15,186 bases of DNA from DATFHX01 sp035247945. Lineage in GTDB: Bacteria > Patescibacteriota > Saccharimonadia > Saccharimonadales > Saccharimonadaceae. Shown here in pieces: positions 7,558-14,197 of the stretch. Where the stretch lies: NCBI GenBank assembly GCA_035247945.1, contig DATFHX010000002.1:1-15186 (forward strand), given 5' to 3'. The stretch's first letter is position 1; every line of letters begins with the position of its first letter. The translations under genes and the position numbers were made by a program. Below the pieces are notes generated by a model. That model was given only the letters and a program-made list of their open reading frames with translations. It made no database searches and was not told the origin of the DNA.

Positions 7558-7585
7558 ACTATATCACTATACTATGTATAGTTAA
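7558..7585 (-). promoter_or_regulatory. Candidate zwf promoter
   Basis: On the minus strand, TTAACT (7580-7585) and TATAGT (7558-7563) are separated by 16 bp in the gap between the ydeI-like gene and zwf. The match is moderate. A 17-bp palindrome fills the spacer. Confidence 0.4.
7566..7582. promoter_or_regulatory. Palindrome ACTATAC-TAT-GTATAGT, candidate operator for zwf
   Basis: Perfect inverted repeat with 7-bp arms and a 3-bp centre, lying between the putative -35 and -10 boxes of zwf. This placement would suit a repressor site. It is AT-rich and lacks a T-run on either side, so it is unlikely to be a terminator. Confidence 0.4.
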
Positions 7586-7592
7586 AAGAAAA

Positions 7593-8153
7593 CTAATGGA
7601 ATGTCTCGCCCGATTCAAGCATCCCAATGATTTTCGCAAGACGTGCTTGTTTTGTCTTCTCTGTTCGTGCCGTTGCGAGGCGCCACAGTACTGCATATCG
7701 ATTTGCGCTACTAAGCGCTTCAAACACCCTCTTTAGATTGGGGCGCTCCTTAAAGACCGATAAAAGTTCCGAAGGAACGGTAATGTTCTTCGCAGACGCA
7801 TATGCCGCTTCCCAGCGACCATCTGCCTTCGCCGCTTCAATGGCTGCAAATCCTGGCGCCTTCATGCGACCAGCCTTAATGAGCTCCTCGGCCTTTTTTA
7901 CATTACGCTGTGACCAGGTACTTTTAGGACGGCGGGGAGTGAACTTTTGTAAGTAGTAAGTCTCATCAAGAGAATTCGAGCGACCATCGATCCACCCATA
8001 GCAAAGTGCCACATCGAGCGCTTCGGGGTAGTGAAGCGATTGAATGCCGCTATCTTTCTTTGCAAACTTGATCTGTATGCCAGCCTCAAGGTCAACGTGA
8101 TGAGATAGCCACTGTTCCCATTCGGTTTCTGAGGTGAAGAAGCGTTGTTCCAT
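7593..8153 (-). CDS. YdeI/OmdA family protein (OmpD-associated / bacteriocin-protection-like)
   Basis: This 186-residue soluble protein matches the YdeI/OmdA family. The conserved motif YPEALDVALCYGWIDG is at 42-57 and FTPRRPKSTWSQRNV at 71-85, followed by the helical C-terminal domain in which family members have a segment like VPSELLSVFKERP (126-138). Database names such as bacteriocin-protection protein derive from few experiments and the biochemical function is unknown. Full length for the family. There is no Shine-Dalgarno before the ATG, and a TATACT box ends 9 nt upstream, so the mRNA is probably leaderless or nearly so. It precedes zwf on the same strand but the two need not share a transcript. 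Confidence 0.88.
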   Translation of the reverse strand: MEQRFFTSETEWEQWLSHHVDLEAGIQIKFAKKDSGIQSLHYPEALDVALCYGWIDGRSNSLDETYYLQKFTPRRPKSTWSQRNVKKAEELIKAGRMKAPGFAAIEAAKADGRWEAAYASAKNITVPSELLSVFKERPNLKRVFEALSSANRYAVLWRLATARTEKTKQARLAKIIGMLESGETFH

Positions 8154-8162
8154 GCTGCGCCT

Positions 8163-8171
8163 AGTATATCA
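8163..8171 (-). promoter_or_regulatory. Extended -10 promoter of the ydeI-like gene
   Basis: On the minus strand TGA then TATACT, ending 9 nt before the ATG at 8153, so the leader would be 0-3 nt. No clear -35. It is back to back with the promoter of the membrane protein at 8237. Confidence 0.5.
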
Positions 8172-8207
8172 TGAGCCCTCTAAGTACGCTTTTCAGGTAG
8201 CTATCCG

Positions 8208-8216
8208 TGCTATAAT
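8208..8216 (+). promoter_or_regulatory. Extended -10 promoter of the membrane protein gene
   Basis: TGC followed by a perfect TATAAT (8211-8216), 20 nt before the ATG at 8237. Transcription from about 8223 would leave a leader of roughly 14 nt with only a weak purine-rich ribosome site. No convincing -35. Confidence 0.55.
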
Positions 8217-8236
8217 TTACCTAAGAGAAAAAGCTT

Positions 8237-9298
8237 ATGTCGAGCGAATTACAGCAAACAAGCGACCGTAGACTTGTAGATGAGATTGTCTACATGGCGT
8301 CGCTTGCCTCCGAGGCGCAAGCCATAGAACCAAAACTTAATATTCTACGAAGAGTTACCGCACGCTGGGACGGAGCCTCTCCGCTCACTCCCGATAGTCG
8401 TGCGGACCTTACCGCACTCAGCAGTGACCTAAAGGCCTACCTCATTAATAATGACCCGCTTCGTAGTTTCACAGCTCAAACACTCGAGGAGCGGCTTGAA
8501 CGACGTATACAAGAGGGAGCTGGCTCGGAGAGCTACATCCTTCCGCTCGGTGTTGCAGAAATGCTTGTTGCTGCAATCATTGCCTTGCCGCTTCCGACGC
8601 AAACACTCGCAGCACGTATGCTTATTTTTGTAACCATTACAATGCAGTTCTTCATCGCATCAGCGCTCTGGTTCTACTTAACGTCACTGAAAAGCTTTAG
8701 AGCGGAACTGAGGGCGGTTTTCGTTATCCTCTGTATTGGAATTGCGAGTATTAATCTCGGTATTTTGCAGTATCCGCTCCTTGCAATCCTCCAGCAGGCA
8801 GACAATCCCATTTTCCGATACGGTGGACGGCCCGAGTTTGCAACCATTGGGGTAATTATTCTTTACTTTGGTCTTGCCCGCTATGCACGTATTCTAAAAA
8901 TACCGACAAAAGCAATTACTCGCGGCATGATCCTCGCACATGTTATTTTAATTCCAGTTGCATACGTTCTTGCAATGGTTCGCGGCGTACCAGACCCCTA
9001 CATCCTATGGCTCTCATTCGTCTCAATCTGGTCGCTCGCACTCTCCAGTACGGCAAGTATCGTCCTTATCCCAAGAATTCTTCGAACGGTAACGGTAGCC
9101 TACGCTATGTCTCTGAAGATTATAAATGTTTTTATGTGGCTCGCCATGCCGGTAGCTATACTATTTGGCGCAGGGCTCCTCTGGCTCGGTCACTACTCGA
9201 TCACCGTTCTTGCAATAAGCCTTACCTACGCAGGCTTCCCGACGCTCGCTACACTTATGTACTCAGGCTATAGCTTCAAGCGCGAGACAGGGAAGTAG
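8237..9298 (+). CDS. Multi-pass membrane protein of unknown function
   Basis: I do not recognise this 353-residue protein. Residues 1-95 are hydrophilic and probably helical, with many charged residues (for example EERLERRIQE at 84-93). After that come about eight hydrophobic segments near 101-118, 126-148, 159-186, 201-219, 229-249, 254-279, 293-318 and 320-343. There is no signal peptide, no obvious metal-binding or catalytic motif, and a short charged tail (FKRETGK). The layout of a cytosolic N-domain followed by a compact helical bundle recalls sensor modules such as the 7TM regions of histidine kinases, but no kinase or output domain follows. It has its own extended -10 promoter and is followed 16 bp later by the DGNHR-motif gene, so the two are probably co-transcribed. 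Confidence 0.8.
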   Translation: MSSELQQTSDRRLVDEIVYMASLASEAQAIEPKLNILRRVTARWDGASPLTPDSRADLTALSSDLKAYLINNDPLRSFTAQTLEERLERRIQEGAGSESYILPLGVAEMLVAAIIALPLPTQTLAARMLIFVTITMQFFIASALWFYLTSLKSFRAELRAVFVILCIGIASINLGILQYPLLAILQQADNPIFRYGGRPEFATIGVIILYFGLARYARILKIPTKAITRGMILAHVILIPVAYVLAMVRGVPDPYILWLSFVSIWSLALSSTASIVLIPRILRTVTVAYAMSLKIINVFMWLAMPVAILFGAGLLWLGHYSITVLAISLTYAGFPTLATLMYSGYSFKRETGK

Positions 9299-9314
9299 CT
9301 CGTCCACCTTATAT

Positions 9315-9809
9315 ATGACAGAACATATTTCTTTTCCGACATTCGAAGCAGCCTTTCCTCCAAGTGACCTGCGCGTCGAGTTTGACTGGCTGGCATTACG
9401 ACAAGGTATGGAAGATGGAATAGCAGATATAACTATAGACCATGTAACGACGTGGGATCCGACTAAGCTCTACGCGCCATGGTATCATGACGGCCACCGC
9501 CAGGCGATGCGATACGACGAGGAGGGCGCCCAACCATGGCGGTACGATCAGCTGCTTGGGCAGCCTATGATGCAAGTCCCAGGACATTTCCTTTCTGAAG
9601 AGATAATCGCCAGGCACGACGCTGTTTTTAAGGATGCAAAAATCCTCTCCCATGACGTTGGCGAGGAACGACACCTTGTACTCGATGGTAATCATCGACT
9701 CATTCTTCGTCTCGGATTTCTTGCAGCGAGACAGATCGTGCTTCCGCACTACCAGATTCATGCCCCACTAAATCCACCGCTTGTTCCAGATGTGAAGCAT
9801 TTCACATAG
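9315..9809 (+). CDS. Uncharacterised protein with DGNHR (ParB-like) motif
   Basis: This 164-residue protein has no close family I can name. Near the C-terminus, HLVLDGNHRLILRLGF (120-135) resembles the ParB/sulfiredoxin-fold motif D-G-[NH]-H-R, used in that fold for nucleotide or phosphate contact. The N-terminal 60 residues are rich in tryptophan, aspartate and histidine (FDWLALRQG, WYHDGHRQA). A full ParB helix-turn-helix is absent, so chromosome partitioning is not implied. It follows the membrane protein by 16 bp without a Shine-Dalgarno, suggesting coupling or read-through. Its last codons form the CRP-like palindrome at 9790-9807. Confidence 0.6.
   Translation: MTEHISFPTFEAAFPPSDLRVEFDWLALRQGMEDGIADITIDHVTTWDPTKLYAPWYHDGHRQAMRYDEEGAQPWRYDQLLGQPMMQVPGHFLSEEIIARHDAVFKDAKILSHDVGEERHLVLDGNHRLILRLGFLAARQIVLPHYQIHAPLNPPLVPDVKHFT
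9790..9807. promoter_or_regulatory. CRP/FNR-superfamily-like palindrome upstream of the respiratory operon
   Basis: The sequence ATGTGAA-GCAT-TTCACAT is a perfect inverted repeat and contains TGTGA-N6-TCACA, the classic CRP consensus half-sites. It is centred about 50 bp upstream of the expected start of the NDH-2/cydAB transcript. It also encodes the last residues and first stop base of the preceding gene, so chance is possible. No terminator-like T-run follows. Confidence 0.4.
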
Positions 9810-9836
9810 TACATAGTAAGCATTTCAGCGTTCCTG

Positions 9837-9842
9837 TATACT
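9837..9842 (+). promoter_or_regulatory. -10 box of the NDH-2/cydAB operon
   Basis: TATACT preceded directly by TG, 23 nt before the ATG at 9866, with AAGGA at 9852-9856 as the ribosome site. No good -35 is present at 16-18 bp, consistent with dependence on an activator. The context cctgtata is shared with the -10 region of the MscS-like gene. Confidence 0.5.
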
Positions 9843-9865
9843 AATAGCCATAAGGAATATACTAC

Positions 9866-11083
9866 ATGACCGATCCAAAAAAACGAGTACTCATTCTAGG
9901 CGGCGGCTTTGGAGGAGTAAAGACTGCCCTCCGCCTCTCTCATCATAACGACTACGACATCACGCTTCTCTCTGACAACGAGGATTTTCGCTACTATCCA
10001 GCGCTCTACCGCTCAGCAACAGGTGGTCGACGGATGGCATCTGTCATTCCCTTGGCACAAATATTTAGGAATAAGCCCGTTACATTACTTCACGAAAAAG
10101 CAACAAAGCTCCACCGAGATACAAAGCAGATCGAAACTGAGTCAGGTACTTCTATTCCCTATGACATACTCGTCATAGCATTAGGTTCTGTAACAAATTA
10201 TTTTGGTATCGAAGGACTCCCAGAGTATAGCTACGGTATAAAAACAATCGATGAGGCTGAAACCTTCAAGAATCATCTTCATAAACAGATGCTCGATGAA
10301 CATAAACCTGACCTCAACTATGTTGTCGTTGGCGGAGGGCCAACTGGCGTAGAACTCGCTGGAGAACTGCCACATTACATTCGTTGGATCATGAAGCACC
10401 ATGGGATGGAGCACAAGAATGTAAACGTGGAACTCGTTGAAGCAGCACCACGGCTGCTCCCAAGGATGCCCGAGGACCTCTCCGAGGCAGTTGCGAAGCA
10501 CCTACAAAAAGAAGGGGTGAAGCTTTTTCTTGGCACAACTGTACAAAATGAAACTGCAGATGCCCTGGTTATTAATGGTCGTCCGATCGAAAGCCATACA
10601 GTTATATGGACGGCAGGCACCGCGAGTAGCCCGTTTCTTGCAGATAACGGCTTTACACTTGTTCACGGCAAGGTGGAGGTTGATGAATACCTTCGACCGA
10701 AAAATGAGGCGACACACGATATCTATATTATCGGCGACAATGCACTGACTGAATATAGCGGTATGGCACAAACGGCACTGTACGACGCCATCTATCTTGC
10801 AGATCACCTCCATAGAGTGGCGCACAACAAGCCACCGAGGCTCCATAAGGCTAAAAAACCCATCTATGTATTTCCAGCAGGGCGACACTGGTCGGCCGTG
10901 CTTTGGGGGAGTGTTCGCCTTTATGGATGGCTTGGTTGGATTCTTCGCCAGGCAGCAGACTGGGTAGGATACCATGACCTTGAACCATGGTGGAAGGCAT
11001 CTGAGCTCACAATGGCGGAAATGGGCAATGAAGAATCATGCCCCGTCTGTAATAAGAAAAATCATACAGAGGAACCGGCATGA
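9866..11083 (+). CDS. ndh: Type II NADH:quinone oxidoreductase (NDH-2), paralogue 2, respiratory operon
   Basis: This 405-residue flavoprotein is clearly homologous along its length to the NDH-2 at 3427-4617. GGGFGG at 12-17 binds FAD, GGGPTGVELAGE at 156-167 binds NADH, WTAG is at 248-251 and IGDN at 289-292. An aromatic amphipathic C-terminal stretch (about 342-378, with LYGWLGWIL) fits attachment to the inner membrane face, where NDH-2 enzymes reduce quinone with NADH without proton pumping. The tail ends with CPVC at 392-395, mirrored by CDVC in the paralogue. It is the first gene of an operon with cydA 15 bp downstream and cydB after that, which strongly supports the role of electron input to cytochrome bd. 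AAGGA lies 9 nt before the ATG. The stop is TGA, followed at once by the cydA ribosome site. Confidence 0.92.
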   Translation: MTDPKKRVLILGGGFGGVKTALRLSHHNDYDITLLSDNEDFRYYPALYRSATGGRRMASVIPLAQIFRNKPVTLLHEKATKLHRDTKQIETESGTSIPYDILVIALGSVTNYFGIEGLPEYSYGIKTIDEAETFKNHLHKQMLDEHKPDLNYVVVGGGPTGVELAGELPHYIRWIMKHHGMEHKNVNVELVEAAPRLLPRMPEDLSEAVAKHLQKEGVKLFLGTTVQNETADALVINGRPIESHTVIWTAGTASSPFLADNGFTLVHGKVEVDEYLRPKNEATHDIYIIGDNALTEYSGMAQTALYDAIYLADHLHRVAHNKPPRLHKAKKPIYVFPAGRHWSAVLWGSVRLYGWLGWILRQAADWVGYHDLEPWWKASELTMAEMGNEESCPVCNKKNHTEEPA

Positions 11084-11084
11084 T

Positions 11085-11090
11085 AGGAGG
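11085..11090 (+). promoter_or_regulatory. Strong Shine-Dalgarno site of cydA
   Basis: AGGAGG followed by two more Gs, 8 nt before the ATG at 11099. It is one of the strongest ribosome sites in the window and fits in the 15-bp gap after the NDH-2 stop. Confidence 0.8.
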
Positions 11091-11098
11091 GGTAGCTC

Positions 11099-12436
11099 AT
11101 GCCTGACGTCAATATTGGACGAGCTTTTATGGGGGATAGTCTCGGCTTCCATATTCTTTTTGCGCTCCTTGGCGTTGGCCTTCCACTCTGCGTATCAATT
11201 ATTGAATTCATTGCGTGGCGCCGTAAAGACGAGAAGCTCCGTGATGTTGCAAAGCTTTGGTCATTTATTGCAGGGGTACTTGTTGTTGCTGGCGCTGTTT
11301 CGGGTGCGATCGTCGCGCTTCAAATGTTCTTCGTATGGCCTGGCGTTCTCAAATTTGGCGGTGGAACGATAGGCCTTGGCTTTACGCTGGAGGGATACGC
11401 CTTCCTCGTTGAAGCAGTCTTTCTTGTTTGGTATCTTCGTAGCTGGAAGACAATCCAAGGATTTAAGCACTGGCTTATAGGGATTCCTATTAGTATTGGC
11501 GCAACCGGCTCAGCAATCTTCATTACCTCCGTGAATGCCTGGATGAATCATCCGACAGGCATGACCGTCGTAAACGGCGTTATTACGAGCAGTAATCCCA
11601 TGGCGGCGCTCTTTAGTGAAACCACGCTCTATGAAGCTTCTCATTCAATTCTCGCATACTATATGATTACCGCTCTCCTTATTACCGCCTCGGCAGCCTG
11701 GGTGCTGATTCGAAGCAGGAAAGGGGAGAGTGGTGAATCTGCATTTGGCAGCATAGCAACTGCGCATACGCTCCTTCGCTGGTTTGGGGCTCTATCGCTC
11801 ATTCTTCTTATAGGAGTCGCGGTTCTCGGTGATCTTTCTGGAAAGTATATAGCCCGTGAAGAGCCGACGAAACTTGCCGCACTTGAGATGCTCGAAAAAA
11901 CGCAGCACGGCGCTCCGGCTATGATCGGCGGGTCGGTCGATAGCAATGGTACGATCCAACCTGGCATTGAGATCCCCGGTGTACTAAGCTTTCTTGCGAC
12001 CGGTGATTTCAACGGTGAAGTGAAGGGTCTTGACCAGGTGCCACGTCACCTTTGGCCACCACTCGTCGTCCATACAATCTTTGACATTAAAATGCTTCTC
12101 GTAGGCGTCCTCGCGGCAATCGTCGGTGGATTTGTGCTTCTTTATGCATTTCTACGAAAATGGGCGCTGTCCCGACCGGTTCTCTACGCCGTAATCGCAT
12201 CTCCTGGTATCGCGACCATCGTTATGGAGCTCGGATGGGTCATGACTGAAATAGGACGCCAGCCATATGCTGTCTATGGATATATTTTTACGAAGGATGC
12301 CTTTACGACCAGCCATAGCGTCCTTGCTATCGCCTGGATATTCCCAACGCTTTATATTTTCCTTACTCTAGCAACTGTCCTCGCCATTCGCGTGACAATA
12401 AAAAAGTTTATCGCACCAGAAAGAGAAGAAGTGTAA
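11099..12436 (+). CDS. cydA: Cytochrome bd-type quinol oxidase subunit I
   Basis: This 445-residue membrane protein is CydA, the subunit that oxidises quinol and carries haems b558, b595 and d to reduce O2 to water. By motif comparison with E. coli CydA, H18 (GFHILFALL), H182 (EASHSILAYYM) and M332 (IKMLLVG) fit the haem ligands. E98 and E105 in LEGYAFLVEA fit the conserved glutamates near the di-haem site, and E384 with GRQP (386-389) is the signature before the last helices. K258 and E263 in PTKLAALE match the quinol-site lysine and glutamate. The Q-loop is short, as in many non-enterobacterial bd enzymes. The gene lies between NDH-2 and the CydB-like gene, and its TAA shares a base with the next ATG (TAATG). 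Oxidation of ubiquinol versus menaquinol cannot be told from sequence. Confidence 0.95.
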   Translation: MPDVNIGRAFMGDSLGFHILFALLGVGLPLCVSIIEFIAWRRKDEKLRDVAKLWSFIAGVLVVAGAVSGAIVALQMFFVWPGVLKFGGGTIGLGFTLEGYAFLVEAVFLVWYLRSWKTIQGFKHWLIGIPISIGATGSAIFITSVNAWMNHPTGMTVVNGVITSSNPMAALFSETTLYEASHSILAYYMITALLITASAAWVLIRSRKGESGESAFGSIATAHTLLRWFGALSLILLIGVAVLGDLSGKYIAREEPTKLAALEMLEKTQHGAPAMIGGSVDSNGTIQPGIEIPGVLSFLATGDFNGEVKGLDQVPRHLWPPLVVHTIFDIKMLLVGVLAAIVGGFVLLYAFLRKWALSRPVLYAVIASPGIATIVMELGWVMTEIGRQPYAVYGYIFTKDAFTTSHSVLAIAWIFPTLYIFLTLATVLAIRVTIKKFIAPEREEV

Positions 12437-12969
12437 TGATTGAAGCTTGGATTCTTATTGGATTACCTTTGGTGCTCTACGTACTCGCATTTATCGTAGA
12501 GTTAATTACCAGCTTTACGAGACTTTTTAACCACCGATCGATAGGAAGCTACCTCGATGCAACGTGGGAAATCACCTTTACGTTCCTTATCCTTGCTGTT
12601 GTTAATATGGCGAATCTCTTCAGTAGTAATATAGAGCATCTTGCAGATGCGTTCTTTACCGGTATCTTTGTTGTTGGTGGGGCTATCGTTATTCGAGCCG
12701 TACTCTATCTTATGCTCTTTTACATTCGCACCGATCAAGCGAAACGCACCTGGCTCGACTGGCTCTTTGCACTGTCCCACCTGGGAATTATTGCAGGGCT
12801 TGCCATTCTCTTAACTGAACTTGTACCTACACTTCAAACTGAAACACTTGTTCCAAATACGCAGTTCCTCCCATATATGTGGGGAGGCCTTATACTCGTC
12901 GTTCTCCTCTGTAGTATTCCGCTTTCGAGGTTCTATTTCGCATCATCAGCAAAATCATACGAGCGCTAG
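12436..12969 (+). CDS. cydB: Half-length CydB-like subunit II of cytochrome bd oxidase
   Basis: This 177-residue membrane protein follows cydA with a TAATG overlap, so it should be the partner subunit. About five membrane segments lie near 5-27, 44-64, 71-97, 107-128 and 145-166. Typical CydB has about 335-380 residues and eight or nine helices built from two similar halves, so this is about half size. Weak but ordered similarity to the N-terminal half is seen: D-x-x-W at 41-44 in the place of the CydB DGNxxW motif, and IRAVLYLMLFYIR (86-98) in the place of the RGVxFEFR motif, followed by WLFALSHLGIIAGLA. The reading frame is intact with a normal basic tail, and no continuation in other frames is evident downstream because the convergent DUF1801 gene begins at once. 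The stop codon shares CTAG with that gene's stop. It is either a genuinely short subunit II or a diverged helper subunit. Confidence 0.72.
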   Translation: MIEAWILIGLPLVLYVLAFIVELITSFTRLFNHRSIGSYLDATWEITFTFLILAVVNMANLFSSNIEHLADAFFTGIFVVGGAIVIRAVLYLMLFYIRTDQAKRTWLDWLFALSHLGIIAGLAILLTELVPTLQTETLVPNTQFLPYMWGGLILVVLLCSIPLSRFYFASSAKSYER

Positions 12970-13310
12970 TCTGACGCTTCAATACGCTTCATGCGGGCTG
13001 CAAGAAGCGAACGAAGGAGATCGTCGGAAATAGGTTTTTCTACGCTAAAATGAATGCTGCCGTCAGTTGTTTCAAACGACGATATGTCTACTCCAAGTGA
13101 CCCAACGGAGGCAAAAGGATAATAGCTAAGAAACTCTTTATTTGCCATGATAGAAACAAGTCCTTTTCCTTTGTATTTTAGGGCGGGCATGCCGTAACTC
13201 ATCTCGGCGGTAGCATCTGGAGCGACCTCTCGGGCAATCTCATACATGTGCTTGACGCACGATTTTTTTGGTTCTTCAAGGGTTTCAATATATTTATTTA
13301 CAACGTCCAT
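12966..13310 (-). CDS. DUF1801 / YdhG-like protein
   Basis: From the ATG at 13308-13310 this is a 114-residue soluble protein of the DUF1801 (YdhG-like) family: N-terminal helix MDVVNKYIETL, then the signature EMSYGMPALKYKGKGLVSI (36-54) and SYYPFAS, and a C-terminal IHFSVEKPISDDLL segment. The family is common in bacteria and its function is unknown; the fold is related to frataxin-like/YjbR proteins. An upstream ATG in frame (13379) would add 23 residues but falls within the terminator and promoter region and encodes non-family sequence, so I reject it. The promoter -10 box ends 6 nt before the chosen ATG, implying a leaderless mRNA. It converges with cydB, sharing the CTAG at 12966-12969. 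Confidence 0.85.
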   Translation of the reverse strand: MDVVNKYIETLEEPKKSCVKHMYEIAREVAPDATAEMSYGMPALKYKGKGLVSIMANKEFLSYYPFASVGSLGVDISSFETTDGSIHFSVEKPISDDLLRSLLAARMKRIEASD

Positions 13311-13316
13311 GACATC

Positions 13317-13345
13317 AGTATATGCAATAAATCGTTTTAAGTAAA
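13317..13345 (-). promoter_or_regulatory. Promoter of the DUF1801 gene, leaderless type
   Basis: On the minus strand, -35 TTTACT (13340-13345) and -10 TATACT (13317-13322) are separated by 17 bp. The -10 box ends 6 nt before the ATG at 13310, the same spacing as at the MscS-like gene, and no Shine-Dalgarno is present. Confidence 0.6.
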
Positions 13346-13399
13346 AGTAAAAAAGAAAACATGCCGGAGATGTACGCAAGATGCATACATCTCCGGCAT
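13342..13399 (-). terminator. Rho-independent terminator of the GC-rich kinase unit
   Basis: Perfect 14-bp inverted repeat (13361-13374 paired with 13386-13399, arm ATGCCGGAGATGTA, 11-nt loop). On the minus strand it is followed by a T-rich run (GTTTTCTTTTTTACTTTT). It lies 8 bp after the kinase stop and partly overlaps the -35 box of the DUF1801 promoter, so it separates the two transcription units. Confidence 0.85.
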
Positions 13400-13406
13400 T
13401 AGTGTC

Positions 13407-13865
13407 CTACGCGGATACTTGGAGCACAGGGCATCCCGGCGGATGCATGAAGAGCGACATCGTCACCTCTCGGTGGAGTCGTTCGACGTCGGCCTCCGGA
13501 ACTCGCTCTCGACGGGGGCGAGCAGCATTGCGCCGCTTACACTCATCGAGAGGGGTCTGCAAGTGGTGCAGCTCGATGACGGTACTGACATCGAATAGCA
13601 TCACGTGGGCAATGAGCTGCTTCCTGCGCTCCCAGTTCGAGAAAGTCGCATCGGCAACGACGTTCCGCTTTTGACGGAGCTCGTTGAGAATGCTGAGCAC
13701 AAACGTGAGGAATATCTCATCCTCAGTAGCGTCAGGCTTTTTCCTGCGAAGCTCTCGACGCACCTCATCGCGCGAACAGACCACAAAGGCCTCTCGGGCC
13801 GCCAGGAGCTTGCCGTACGTCGATTTTCCCGATGCCGGTCCTCCGGAGAGCATGACGAGCTTCAC
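13407..13865 (-). CDS. P-loop kinase, polynucleotide-kinase-like (AAA_33)
   Basis: This 152-residue protein resembles the 5'-kinase domain of phage T4-type polynucleotide kinases and related AAA_33 kinases. Walker A GGPASGKST is at 8-16, SRDEVR at 31-36 (D33 in the position of the catalytic aspartate), DATFSNWERR at 72-81 in the substrate-side position, and RRNAARPRRERVP at 111-123 fits the arginine-rich lid followed by the family VP. DNA/RNA 5' phosphorylation is possible, but many AAA_33 proteins phosphorylate other small molecules. The start is the GTG at 13865, overlapping the upstream stop as GTGA; an ATG four codons further is an alternative. The gene is clearly richer in GC than most of the window and rich in arginine codons, suggesting a different origin. 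A strong terminator follows. Confidence 0.8.
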   Translation of the reverse strand: MKLVMLSGGPASGKSTYGKLLAAREAFVVCSRDEVRRELRRKKPDATEDEIFLTFVLSILNELRQKRNVVADATFSNWERRKQLIAHVMLFDVSTVIELHHLQTPLDECKRRNAARPRRERVPEADVERLHREVTMSLFMHPPGCPVLQVSA

Positions 13866-14197
13866 TCGCCACTACTCCTGACGAGCTCCTTCGTGCCATC
13901 CTCGCGAAGCACCCACATCTCCTTGCAGGCCGTGAAGTAGTCACGCTGCTCGTTGACGATGGTGTCGAAGTCGAGCCACACCTCCTCCAGCATGATGACG
14001 TAGATCACGTCGGTCGGTTCGTGGCCAAGAAGAGCACGCAGCTCCTCACCAGCTTTGTTGACCGAGAAGCGGCCGCCCCGCTGCGCCTCCACTTCGGTTA
14101 TGCGTACCTCGGTCAGCATCTTGAGCAGCTTGGAATCGAAAAACTTGGACGGATCCAAGTCTCCGATGACGAGAACAACTCCCGTACTTTCACTCAC
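13862..14197 (-). CDS. Hypothetical protein, first gene of the GC-rich kinase unit
   Basis: I do not recognise this 111-residue protein. It starts with a hydrophobic beta strand (TGVVLVIGDLDP, 5-16), has a mixed helix/strand middle with many acidic residues (IYVIMLEEVWLDFDTIVNE at about 65-83), and no signal peptide or membrane segment. The start is a GTG with AAGGTGAG about 6 nt upstream, and translation is coupled to the kinase by a GTGA overlap. Its GC-rich codon use matches the kinase and not the neighbours. Coupling suggests a functional partner of the kinase, for example a substrate-binding or regulatory protein, but this is a guess. Confidence 0.7.
   Translation of the reverse strand: MSESTGVVLVIGDLDPSKFFDSKLLKMLTEVRITEVEAQRGGRFSVNKAGEELRALLGHEPTDVIYVIMLEEVWLDFDTIVNEQRDYFTACKEMWVLREDGTKELVRSSGE

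Noticed and set aside
9790..9807. Terminator of the DGNHR gene
   Set aside because: The 7-bp stem is AT-rich, overlaps the stop codon and has no T-run after it, so a regulator site is a better reading.
13311..13379. Longer start for the DUF1801 protein
   Set aside because: The extension encodes non-family, phenylalanine/tyrosine-rich sequence and lies over a clear promoter and the upstream terminator.
13361..13399. Mobile-element end or attachment site
   Set aside because: The perfect hairpin is followed by a T-rich run on the minus strand and sits just after a stop codon, so it is explained as a terminator; no transposase or integrase is nearby.
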